From the NCBI GenBank assembly GCA_963682025.1, contig OY821518.1, positions 306,379,429 through 306,443,428 of the forward strand: DNA of 64,000 nucleotides, read 5' to 3'. The position numbers and the translations under genes were made by a program. Under the pieces are notes generated by a model that saw only the letters and a list, made by a program, of their open reading frames with translations, made no database searches and had not been told where the DNA came from. This DNA is from Cordilura impudica (taxonomy: Eukaryota; Arthropoda; Insecta; Diptera; Scathophagidae). Below, piece by piece: positions 13,433 through 24,639 of this stretch (positions are counted from its first letter, which is position 1; each line of letters begins with the position of its first letter).

Positions 13433-13890
13433 TCTTATATATTAAAAGAATTTATGAATAAACTTTGCATTCAAAATTTTTTTCAATATTTTTCTTCTCT
13501 CAAACCTCTATAACTAGAGTTCTAATTAACGTAGGCTGTTGACATAGGTCTAAGAACACTCAGTGGATCAAGCTCCTTCTTTTGAGCTATTAACTGCTTA
13601 AATTCGTTGGGTTTGAGGAAAGTTATGCGTGGAGAATCAACTTTACTATTACTGTACGTTAACTTATCTTGGCATATTTTGGCATTACTGTACGTTAACT
13701 TCTCTTGGCAAATTCGTTGGGTTTGAGGAAAGTTATGCGTGGACAATCAACTTTATTTTTACTGTACGTTAACTTCTCTTGGCATATTTTGGCATTACTG
13801 TACGTTAACTTCTCTTGGCAAATTTTGGTATTATATTATAAAAATTAATATAATAGAATATAATGCAGCGGAGCAGCAGGGGTCCTCTAG
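13433..13890 (+). mobile_element. Non-autonomous Helitron, family 1, copy 2
   Basis: Same family as 11906-12262: A|TCTTATATATTAAAAG at the left, CTAG|T at the right, inserted between A and T ('cata|tatt'). It is about 100 bp longer because the internal unit with ttactgtacgttaactt is repeated more often (four instances against two). It carries the same reverse-strand segment (13522-13746) ending RPMSTAYVN-stop, nearly identical to copy 1. The hairpin is less perfect here (gcagc-gga-gcagc). Confidence 0.65.
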
Positions 13891-14357
13891 TATTGTTAAA
13901 TAAACTTCTAATTAAAACTTAATCAATACATACTTAAGGTATTTCACGATACAGTAATTTCAAAACAAAAAATAATCCCTATAGGCACAGTTTTAGTCAT
14001 AGCCCAATATAAAGCTGCTTCCCGATTTTCACTTAAATATGTATGAGACAAAAAACTAAAATATGGCATAGTTTTTGATAAATGTAAGTGAATTTACTAA
14101 ATACGGTCATGATCTACACATTTTTTGACTTAGTCCGCATATAAAACAATATAGATATGAACTTTCTCATATTAATAACAATAGCACTAAAATCTAGTTT
14201 ATGCTTAATTTCTATTGCTTACGCAAAGTTGGATCCATGACTCTCTCTCGAAACGCATGGTATAGCGTATCGTATGATCGGTCTAGACCGACTATAATTT
14301 TATTGTATTAAAATCTTTAATATGGTTGAATAAAATGTCAACAAAATCAGCTGTTCT

Positions 14358-14381
14358 CTCTCTCTCTCCCTCTCTCTTTAT
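14358..14381. repeat. (TC)n microsatellite
   Basis: A short run of TC with a few CC interruptions, next to a mini-me-like head fragment (14238-14302) read on the minus strand. Nothing else is recognisable between 13891 and 14541. Confidence 0.75.
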
Positions 14382-14541
14382 TTACTCTCAAGGAAAGTTG
14401 AAGTGAAATAAAACAAACAGAAATCATACCATGCGAATACAAATTTATCCATACATTTTGTTATGAGGTTGAAAATATTTATTTTTTGAGCAAAATTTCT
14501 TAGTTTCCTACGTAAATTTACAACCATCGTGTAGACTCTTA

Positions 14542-15325
14542 GTCTGGGTTCAGACAAGGCAATTTTTGTTGCGGCAATTTTTTGCCATTCTCTTTTAAAG
14601 TTGCCTTAATGTTCACACAGAGAAATTTGTTGCCGCAACTTTTTGTTTTCTTTTGCTTTCAAATTCTTACATTTTTGACAGTTTCTTTTATTTAGTTTGT
14701 GTAAAAAGAATTTATTATTGGTTCAATGTGAAAAATCATTTTTGTTTGAAAAAATGGAAGTCAAAGAAAAAAATGAAATAATCGAATCTATAATTGACTG
14801 CATTGAAGTGGCTATAGATTTTTGGATTGTTCCATATGTCGTACTTCTTTCATATATTGTGTCCGCAAATTTTTCCATTTTCTTTTTACTTCATCAACAT
14901 TAATTGTGATCTTATGTTGTAAATACAAGTATTTTCTTCCACACACATTATTAATTTTTCTGTAAGCTGCCGATTCCATATAAATGACATTTTTATTTAA
15001 TTATTATTAATTGCACTACTTTGCTTATAAAATAAACACTTATTTAATTTTATGTATCTTTATTATCTAGAAAAATTGTGTAAAATATAAATAAAATCTG
15101 TTTTTAAATTTTTTTAAATTGAGCGCAAATTCAAACAAGGAAGCACAGAATGAAAAGAAATGTCAAATAATAACCTGCAGCTAACTTCGTGTTTATAATT
15201 ACGAATTGCAGAACAAAACGAGTTGCCGAGTACAAGCAACTCCGTACCAATTACCACTCTTCTTTCCCCTCTCTCCTACAAACTCAAGAATTGCGCAACA
15301 AAAGTTGCCTAGTGTGAACTCGGAC
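14542..15325. mobile_element. Non-autonomous DNA transposon with TIRs and TTA target duplication
   Basis: The left end reads GTCTGGGTTCAGACAAGGCA. The inverted right end reads GTCCGAGTTCACACTAGGCA. The arms stay similar for about 40 bp (both go on to TTGTTGCGGCAATT-like sequence). The trinucleotide TTA abuts both ends (14539-14541 and 15326-15328), as in PIF/Harbinger elements (TWA duplications). The small frame at 14697-14903 encodes 68 residues with no recognised domain and is probably not functional. Confidence 0.65.
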
Positions 15326-15828
15326 TTATCAATTCAATTTTGATTTCCTATTTACTGACTTTGAAATCTACATTGGAGAGAAAAAAATCTAATATGAATA
15401 ATATAAAAGCACTCTTATAACTAAATACAACAAAAAACAACACTATAGTTTTGTGTTAAGCGAACTTATGAGAGACCTACAGCTTTATACCGGTCGCATA
15501 AGACGAGGGGAAACGATTTTCAAAAGTAAATTTCTTTTGCTGTTGCGAAATATGCATCTAAAATCAAATAGTTCTAGTCTCAGCTCTCTTTCTTCCTCAT
15601 TCTATTTACAAGCACACTCATTAATGAACATTTATTTTGTGGTATAACAACAACAACTTTTTGGCGAAATTTGGTAACTTGGTATCATTCACAATCTTGT
15701 TTATCAGTGTCAAACAAAGTAAAGCCAGTTATCAAATATTGCAAATATAATTTTTTAATTTTTGTATATTATTTTGTATTAATTTTGATTTTCGAGTTAA
15801 AACTTATTTAATTAACTATTTATTGGTA

Positions 15829-16193
15829 CTAGCAGATTCAAGCCCTCGAAATTCGAGCGCAAATTCTTGGAAATTTTATTTTTTCATTTAAAAGTATGCT
15901 AATCAATTATAGCCAATTCACAAATCGACACAAAAAACAAACTCATTTTTATTACAAACACATTAACAAATTTAATAAACACACACATAGCATTGTATAA
16001 TTCTATGTATGTGTTAGTAGCAACTTTAAATGCAATTTACTGAAAATAAAGGAAAAAATTTAAAAATCTGTAATTCTGCAAATCGGCTAAAAAGAAATAC
16101 CTTTCAAATAATATACGTTTGGTCAAAATAGGGATAAAACGGTAGAACAAAACATCAGTCACAAGAAATCGCCTAGCCTATTAATATTATAGA
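15829..16193 (-). mobile_element. Non-autonomous Helitron, family 2, copy 1
   Basis: Read on the minus strand it starts TCTATAATATTAATAGGC after an A. It ends with a perfect hairpin, CTCGAAATTCGAG, then GGCTTGAATCTGCTAG and a T. This satisfies the 5' TC, 3' CTRR, hairpin and AT-insertion rules. A second copy with the same ends is at 49478-49837. No coding sequence is inside. Confidence 0.65.
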
Positions 16194-16270
16194 TTTAAAT
16201 TCTACCTAATACTTGTTGCAATTTTGCCACAGTACCAGCTTTAGTGAATAAGATTGTAAATGAAGACTAC

Positions 16271-16916
16271 TAAGACCGAGGCCACGCAATGAGCGGCAAA
16301 GCGGCAGAGCGGTGAGCGGCAGAGCGGCGAGTTTGAGCGGCAAGTGGGTTATTACTGAGCGTCATTTCTGAGCGGTTAGTCGTCAAAATGCCATTGTCAA
16401 TGTTATTATTTATTATTTATATAAAAAGTTTTTATAATAAAAGCAAAATAATTTCACTATTTTATGATTTTTATTTATGTATGACTACATTTTAACCTTT
16501 TTAACTTTTTATCGATTGAAAAACAACACAAAAATGGCTGACAATAGCTGACTTTCACAATAGTAAATATCGTTTAAAAATTTTACTGAATACCAAAATC
16601 GATAATTTTGTTGTTTTCTTTTTTTAACGATTCAATTAAAAGAAGTTAAAAGAAGTTACTGAATCGCGCTACAAATTGACAAAAACAAAGTAAAGCCATT
16701 TTTTTTTGTTGCCATTTTTATTCTTTGCCGCTCAGGAAACAACTAGAAATTATAACAAGTTCTATTCCTGAGCGGCGCCGCTTAGACGCTCAGAAATGCC
16801 GCTCACATGCCGCTCATTGTGTGGTCACTTCAGTAGTATTTCAAATGATTTAATTTTTTTCCACTCATCGCTCTGCCGCTCGCCGCTTTGCCGGTCATTG
16901 CGTGGCCTCGGCCTTA
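16271..16916. mobile_element. Non-autonomous element with GC-rich TIRs built from GCGGC repeats
   Basis: The left end reads TAAGACCGAGGCCACGCAAT, and the inverted right end TAAGGCCGAGGCCACGCAAT. Each is followed by many tandem GAGCGG/CAGAGCGG motifs (about 90 bp per side). The core is AT-rich and non-coding. The ends are far more GC-rich than anything around them. No exact target duplication is seen; TAA/TTA flanks are possible. Class unknown, perhaps PIF/Harbinger or P-like. Confidence 0.6.
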
Positions 16917-17004
16917 GGCTGCCTTATATTATCACGCAAGTAATTAGATATATTAATAAATTGTATAGAATATGTAAAATAGAACGCTCTGAAAGAAATT
17001 TATA

Positions 17005-19445
17005 ATGAAAGGAATTTTTTTTATTTAATTATATATTCTTCCTTTATTTACATATATTAACAAATTTGATATTCATTCATATTTTATTTTATTTTTTAAT
17101 GATTTTTAAAGCAAAATGGGAGGAAAAACCTTTATATGATTTAATAGATTCAAATATTATCTATAAACATATAATTTTCAATTTGGTGAATTTTACATTA
17201 TTTCTCTACATTCCCTTATCAGTGGGTAAGAGGAATTTTCAATTTTGGCAAAGTAATTGTTATTAATCCTTGTTATGAAATCGATAATTTTTTCATAACC
17301 TGTTTCTTCATGAAGAAGATTTGTAGGATAACTCCAGGGCTTTTTATTTATAATTTTAAGACACTGGTTTTGTATAATTTGTAAGCGTTTTAGGTGGTAG
17401 TTGGCAGCGTCACTCCAAACAGGACACGCGTATGTTAATATTGGCCTTATAACACTTTTGAAGAGTAGATTTTTGTTTTTGGGGTTTAGAAATGACCTTC
17501 TATTTAGTAGTGGCCATAATGCTTTAAATGATTTTATAGCTTTTTGGCACGTAGCCATAATAGGTTGTTTAAAAGTAAGCTTTTTGTCCAAGACAACTCC
17601 GAGATATTTGACATGATTAAGTACATTTATGGTGTTATTTCCAATAAGAAGATGACGTCATGGTAGTCTTTTGGGAGATTTGTTGTTTTGTAATCTACAA
17701 GTCCCTTTTCCATTTTCTTCAGGAGTGCATTTGCAAGTTTGATTGAAGAAAATAACGCAGTATCATCTGCGTAATAAGCAATTTTCATATATTTTGTGAC
17801 TTTAAAATCGGATGTACATATATATCGAGTAAAGCAATACGACAAGACTGATCCTTGAGGTAACCCTGTGGTACTGGTTTTTGGAGATGATGTTTCATTA
17901 TTAATCGCAATTTTAAAACTTCTGCCGTGAATGAAATCTGAAATAAGCTTACATAAATATTTTGATATATTTGCATCAAGAAGTTTAATAGACTATAAAG
18001 TAGGAAGGTAGCTGTTTGGGATATTTTTTGGCTACTAGGTTTGTTGATAGCTATAACCTTAGCACTGTTGAAATGGTTTGGGAAATAGTTGAGTTTGATG
18101 CAGCTGTTAAATATTATAACCAGTAATTTTAGAGCTCTGATTGGTAGCTTATTTAAAAGCAGGTTGGGAACATTGTCAAAACCAAGGTATTTGAAGGGTT
18201 TTATTGAGGGGACAATACTTGTTACTTCTTCAAGAGATGTATAAAGAGCTTATCCCGTGGTTCGTACCAGCATGTGCGGACCTATGCAGGGATGGATTTA
18301 TTTCTAATAATAATAAAAATTGTATTTATTAACATATCCACTGAGTGATTGTAGTTCGAAGTGAGGTTATTTGCGTGGACAAATGTATTTGCCCGGATTT
18401 CTGCCTTGTCCTTATCAGATGTTATTTTTGTATTTCCAATTTTAAAGTGTGAGATTTGATTTTTTCCTTTTCCTCGCAAAATGATTTATCACCTGGTTTT
18501 AAATTGGATAATAATTGACACCATTTGTTATTGCGTTCCGAATTAATACTTTTATCTATCATGTTACTTAGAAACTTAGTACATTGATTATAAAAAGTTT
18601 GCTCGGCTATATATGAAGATCGTTGGCTTTTTCTTTTAAAGCTTCTTCTTAGTTTAATATATTTCACAGTACTTTCTGGTAATGTGTAATTATTTTGTTG
18701 AGTTATTTTAGGTGTAGACACATCCATTGCTTCGAAAACTACAATTATAAATTTTTGGATTTCCTGATCAATCACTGCCTTGGTATTGTATATATCCGAA
18801 TATAACGTGATTTTATTGTCTAAAAAATTCATATAAATGTTCCAGTTGTTTGCACTATAATCCTAATAATTGAGATCAACATGCAAGGCCATTGATCTTT
18901 TAAGTGTACATATAATGGGGCGATGGTCTGATGGTATTTCGTAATCCATTGTTTTTACGTCTTTATTTAAAGGTTGTTGAGTGCGATACCTGCAGTATTA
19001 TTTGAACGGCAATTCCAAGAAGTATGATTGGCATTTAGGTCACCAAAAACTATACATATATTCTTTGGGGGAAAGTGTTAGGTTCAAGATATCAGCACAG
19101 AAGTTATGGGTATATCTTGGTGAATATAACGACGAAAAAAAATAGGTCTATTATTTATAATAACTTCAATTGAGATGTTTTCGATTGATGAGGTATTTGA
19201 TATAAAGAGGTTTTTATGTACGACAGATTTATGAATTAATAGAGCAACTCCTCCTCTTCTAGCATCTGTTCTGTCATTTCTACATATATAAATAATTTTT
19301 AAAATAGGGTCTATGATTTTCTAAAAAAAATATAAAATAATATTTTCTCGTTCAATTAGTATCTCAAATTGTTTTAATTTAGAAAAGTTTGAAATGCCAT
19401 TAGCATTCAAGTGAGAATTGCTGACCCCGTTAAAATTGAAGAAAT
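17005..19445 (-). mobile_element. Jockey-type non-LTR retrotransposon, decayed (copy A)
   Basis: Fragments of one ORF2 are read on the minus strand from 19445 down: the start of an apurinic endonuclease (LNANGISNFSKLKQFEI, near 19410); RTDARRGGVALLIHKS near 19265; the linker (18832-18282, NKWCQLLSNLKPGDKSF); reverse transcriptase motifs VPQG and MKIAYYADDTALFSS with the YADD catalytic box (about 17985-17640); and the thumb/C-terminus (17591-17193, RPILTYACPVWSDAANYHLK). An untranslated 3' tail follows to about 17005. Frames are broken many times. ORF1 is missing and a short repeat (18245-18310) interrupts it. Confidence 0.75.
18245..18310 (+). repeat. Short interspersed repeat, second copy
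   Basis: Matches 12342-12432 but lacks about 20 internal bases. It sits within retrotransposon copy A and is followed by (ataat)-type sequence. Confidence 0.4.
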
Positions 19446-19897
19446 TATTTTTCCACAGAGACCTTCACTCGTCCTTGCCAATAAGAGATGGGTGATTGTC
19501 TCAAATTAACGAACTTTAGTGTTTTTTTTTTTTTTTTTGTTATTTGTACTCGTAGCATTATCGCCATTTTTTCTTCCAAAAATATCGCTAAATCAAACTG
19601 AACAATAATGAAAAATTTATGAAATGTTTTCTACCTTTCGATTCTGTTGGAAAATTAACCAAAAACCAAAAATTTTCAAATTTTCATGGCGAAATTATTT
19701 TTAATTCCATTTTTTACTTTTTTTAATATCAATCCCATTTTACGAATCTCACTCTTCAACAGTGCACTTTTCCATATAATGACGACGCTTTCGACGCGAC
19801 CTACATACTTATACGTATGATGCTCTACTATATTTTGGGTACAAGCACCCATTGCTCTGCTAAACTATACACTGACTCATTTTTCTAACATTCTTAA

Positions 19898-22539
19898 CCC
19901 TTTCAGGACCATAAGCTTCTGTGGATTTTCCCTTTATCATTTTGATATGAAATAAGCTTGTCAGAATCCAACTAAAGCAAAACCATTAAAAAATTTGAAA
20001 AAAAAAGATTTTTCGTATACGAGTTTTTTTATGGGACACATGTGAGCCAAAATGTCTTTTTTATTATACATAGGTTTTTCAATAAAAGTTACATTTTTAA
20101 TGTTATAACCCGCTTTTAATAAAAATTTATGTTTAATTTTGCGATAAATTATGGTTAATTATGATGTTCTGCGAAACAATTACGTTTAGTAGTAATACAT
20201 AGATGCACATTGGATTCATGCGTATTGAACACATCTCTTTCTTACGTTGGCTTTGAGCATAGAGTGCGAAGAAGCTGGTCTCTTGCTGACAGTAATTTTT
20301 GATGACTGGAATATTGGAAATTCTCTCTGAGGCGAAGAATAGCCAGCGATTAAATTTCTGGCCATCAATCGTCTAAACTCAAGGGAGTTAAGTTGAGTCC
20401 CTTCAACAAGATTTTTTGCTGTACATTCGGTGTAAATAACGTAGGAATTGTTTACGCTTATATCAAGTAAGTCAAAAAATAACCGGAGGTAATATTTTAT
20501 TTTCGATTTGCGGTCTAGTTCATAAAAGGACTTGTGCTGATCCATTAAATCTACTCCACCCATATTTTTGTTGTAATGCATAATAGCTTTCGGGCATTTT
20601 ACGTTGATTTTCTCAGCACTACCAGCTATGCGACGTCTGACGGTGTCTGTCTCCACTGGCGAAAGAAAATTTGTGAGAAGAGTTACAGCTCTGTTGTCCA
20701 TCCACTTCACAAAGGATATGCTCTCAAAGCTTGATGTGTGAATTTCTCCTTGCTTCATATTCTTATCGAGATGCACATTTTTTGGAATATTTTTTCGGTT
20801 GCTTCTTACTGTTCCACAGGACTTTATTTGACGTTTTTTCAACTCATATTGTAACAAAGGCGAGTTGAAGAAGTTATCAATGTAGACCTCGGAGCCCAAA
20901 CCTGTGAGTTTTTCTGTCAACTGAAGCACGACTGATTCCCCAAGTCCATATTCAGTTCCATACTCTTATCTTCCAGTGTATAGATCAAATTCAAAAAATA
21001 TCCGGAAGCAGAGTCACATCTACATCACATCTTAAATCCCCATTTTATTGGTTTGTTCTTGATATACTGTTTCATAGCATTATGACCTTTGAATTTGATC
21101 ATGTGTTCATCGACAGCTTGTTTGTATGTGTTGTTCATTGCATTTTGAAATGTTTTGTTGAAATGACTTATGACAGGTCTGATCTTAAAAGCCCGATCAT
21201 TCCTGTTTCCTTCTTCATTGTTATTGCTGAAGTGCATATTTTGACGGATATCTTCAAATCTTTTTCTTGTCATTACATTACTTATGAAAGGTACACCCAT
21301 ATCAGGTTCGGTTGACCAATAATCACGAATGGATGGTAAAACGTTATATGTCATTACTAGATTGATACCAAGAAATGCTTTCATTTCGTCAGCAGTAACA
21401 TCAGCATATCTACAGGATTCATGAACTATAAGATCTGTCAAAACATCAAAGTTCGTAGTCAGTAAAAAAGATCTGAAATGGTGACAGATTACAGTTGGGG
21501 TTCCCAACATCGCAGATTTGCACTTTTCCAAACTCATAGTCACTGTTAGGGAATACGTTTGCAGTGTATGAATTTCTTCATCTAAAATTTGGTTCACTTT
21601 TTTCTGTCGTTTTTTTCTTGTAATTTTCTGGAATACGAGGCGCTTGTTCCGTTATCTCAACGACTTGTTCTCTTGTCTCAATCGCATTATCATCGATTTC
21701 ACAAAATGCTGCACCTGCATCAACATCACCTTCAAGAAAAACCTGGTCTTCTTCATCTAAACACAAATCGTCTTCATCTTCGCTATTTTCCGCAGTAAGA
21801 AATTGCAATATTTCTTCTTCATTCAGTTTAAAAAATCTACGACGCTGGAAAGCCATTCTTCTAAAAAAATGTTGTTACAACGTGCGATAGAATTTACATT
21901 CACCACACTTACCAAAATGAATCAGCAAATCAAAGAACAAAAATGTTTCTCTCAAATATCACTTTTTTAGCAAATTAGAAAATACGACCACTTCTCACAG
22001 CGCAAAGTAAGTAAATAGAATACAAATTCTAGGAATTCAGTCACCTGATAAAGTTTACAAACTTAATGGGGAAGTCCCTTTTTAGTTTTTTTTTTAATAT
22101 GCCAACTCTCACCACTATCAACAGTTGCATACAAATTCATCAAATGAAAAGTTACCATTGACGACCACAGGGACACCCGTGTCCCTTTTCGTTTATTTTT
22201 TTTAATAAAGCTAGTTTTTTTCTTGGAAATATCTCAAAACCGAATTTCAATTTGTAGAATATTGTTTAATTAAACAAAATTTTTTAATTTGAAAGAAAGA
22301 GAAAATTTCTTCTATGATTTAGAGCAGTTTAAATATCCCGTTTACGGTATGTGCAAAACTTGCTTTTTAGCTCTTAAAAAAACATTTATAAATTTTTTTT
22401 CACACAAATTTTTTATAAATTTTAAAAACCCATCATTTCACTTTGCATTAAGCTAAAAATATCAATAATTTTAGTATTAGTTTGTTTTAACGCATATTTT
22501 TCTTTTTGGGGACACATATGTCCCCTGGTCGTCAAAGGG
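19898..22539 (-). mobile_element. piggyBac-family transposon, complete but inactive
   Basis: The element is bounded by TTAA on both sides (19894-19897 and 22540-22543), the target site of piggyBac. Its inverted ends are CCCTTTCAGGACCA (left) and, inverted, CCCTTTGACGACCAGGGGAC (right). Subterminal palindromes of GGGACAC type are present: GGGACACccGTGTCCC near 22167, GGGGACACATATGTCCCC near 22508, and gggacacatgtgag near 20034. The TIR motif TGACGACCA recurs internally near 22157. Length is about 2.64 kb. It encodes a broken transposase on the minus strand (see the next entry). Confidence 0.85.
20155..21856 (-). pseudogene. piggyBac transposase pseudogene
   Basis: Three frame segments make up one protein. 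21856-21578 is an acidic N-terminus (MAFQRRRFFKLNEEEILQ). 21597-21025 carries the first catalytic Asp block, DEHMIKFKGHN. 20929-20216 carries the second block, VYIDNFFNSPLL, and the third, MGGVDLMDQH. Lesions seen are a frameshift in an A-run near 21600, a TGA at 21025-21027, a frameshift in a T-run near 20995, a TAA at 20966-20968, and a frameshift after KRCVQYA near 20216. Beyond that last shift the C-terminal Cys/His tail resumes (NVHLCITTKRNCFAEHHN, stop at 20155). The three catalytic Asp are intact, but the gene cannot make a full protein. A host-domesticated role is unlikely given these lesions. Confidence 0.85.
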
Positions 22540-22543
22540 TTAA

Positions 22544-24100
22544 AAAATAAAAGTTAAAATAAGGGAAAAAAAAATAAAAGTTTTTTTTTTTAATTTTAAT
22601 ATAAATAATTATTAAAGCTCAAGGTCTGTGTTTTTATAATTTTTTTTTATTTGTTAAAAAAATATTTTCCAATATTTCGCCACCCACTGGATAGCATCAT
22701 CATTAAAAAGTTCACTTAATTTTTTATAAGTGTTTTTTTTATTTATTTTTTAATATAAAATTTTTTTTAATGATATTTAATGTCTTCACCAATAAATTTC
22801 CAACGTTTATCATGATCGTTATGATGGTATTCATTGAAATGACAAGTTTATAGATAATCGTGCTCAAAAAAATATAAATTTGAAATTCCTTTAAATATTT
22901 TTAAAGCATAACTTTTTAAAAGCAGGAAAATAAGATTTTAAGATTTATTTCCTTGAAATTGAGCGAAAACTGATAAAACAAAGTGAAGATTTTTGGCGGT
23001 AGACTACAATTAATACAAACAATCAAGCAATAAATGAAAAAAATGTTTGAAATTTATTTTTAAATTTTGCAAGAACAAAAAATACATAAACAGTCAAAAA
23101 GGGTGTGAAGTTAAATATCGAAATAAATATCTGTTAAGAATTTTAACAGAGAATGTTAATGTTAACATTTTCTGTTAAGTACTTCACTTAAGCAAACGAA
23201 ATTTTTTATTCAAGTAAAAAACAATTATCTAAATATTTTCATAATTAAATTTAGACTATAATCATGTATCTGACCAATAATAAATTTGTTTTGTTATTAT
23301 TTTTTAATTTCACATAAAAAATAACGTATATTCGCATATAACAGCATATAATGTTAAAGTAGCCAAAACGGTTATTTCTAGACGACCTGCATGAGGTTCG
23401 TCTACATCAGGTGAAAGCCCCACAGGAGTAGATTCTAACTGCATGCCGCCTATATTCAATTGTTTCTAAGGAAAAAAGTTACAAGGGATTAAAATATAAA
23501 AAACAGATTTTTCTTATAAGTATTATTTTCAAGGGGCCAAACCGGTTATTTCTAGACGATCTGCATGAGGTCGTCATAACTAACATTTCAAAAATATATT
23601 TTTTTCCATATTTTTATAATTTCTTTTTCAATGTTTCTTCAAAACCAACACTGAACAAAATTGGTACATAAAGAATGAGAAGTAAATTAATATTAAGCTG
23701 GAAAACGCAAGTTTTGTATTATGATTGTTTTCTTTTCAAATTAAATTTATTGAAGAAACTGAGAAGCATATTATAGATCAAACAGAAAGCAAAAAAGACT
23801 TAGTTTTGTGGAAAATATTTTCAAAAAGCATGAAAAAAAAATAATTTTTCCAACATTTTGCTCATAAGCACCACAAAAATTTTCTAAATCAATTTTTTTA
23901 AAAAGTTTAATTGTTGCACAGGTCTCTAGCAATAATTTGGCTTTTACAGATTGAAAAAATATCAATTAGTTGACGAGTTATAGCCAAAAACCATATAAAC
24001 AATATGCTGAAAATCGGAATTTGACTGCAAAGTTCGAAGGTCGATTAAAAAAAACAAACGCCGCGATACGGGTCTTCTAATTTAGTCTCTCAGAGTCGAC
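22544..24100. other. AT-rich spacer with a 39-bp direct repeat
   Basis: No gene is seen. A segment containing ggttatttctagacga followed by ctgcatgaggt occurs at 23362-23400 and again at 23536-23574, with two or three differences. The rest has long A/T runs and no recognisable element. Confidence 0.5.
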
Positions 24101-24139
24101 CTAACTTTTGCTAACCTGAATTTGTTCCACAGTGTTATT

Positions 24140-24394
24140 TTATTCTTTATCTTGAATACCGTACTTACGCAGTTTCTGCGGCAGGATATTTCTGTCAATG
24201 GTTTCGAGCGTTCTCCTGATGTCTTGCAAAATAGCCAATACTTTATTATTCCTCCTCTTGTATATCCATCTAATTATTACATAATTGACCGCTGATTCAC
24301 ATGTGTATCTCTTTCTAAAACCAGATTGATGATTTGACAGTAATTTGTGTTGTTCCATATAATAATCCAATTGATTTTTAACTTTCTTTTTCAA
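24140..24394 (-). pseudogene. Reverse transcriptase fragment of a second non-LTR retrotransposon
   Basis: An 84-codon frame shows the early RT motifs of Jockey/CR1-like elements: LLSNHQSGFRKRYTCESAV, then a degraded ILQDIRRTLETIDRNIL where active enzymes have a D-x-x-[KR]-A-F-D-type box, then LRKYGI. The family differs from copies A-C. It is only a remnant. Confidence 0.6.
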
Positions 24395-24639
24395 AAAATT
24401 TTTTACATGTTTTTAATGTGTTAATTGAATGGTATTCCTTACATACGATAGTATGTATTTTTACTTTTTTTGTAGTGCAATCATCGATTCCTTCCAGTTT
24501 TTAGAGAAAACCCCATTTCTAAGCGACTTATTTATAACATTAAGTATAATATTGCCTGTTATGTTCCAGTTATCACAGATTATTTTGTTTGATATTTTAT
24601 TGTAGTCTGATTTGTTCTTTATATTGCACGGAATTTAAA

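Noticed and set aside
14697..14903. A 68-codon frame inside the TIR element
   Set aside because: Too short, no motif, and chance open frames are common at this base composition.
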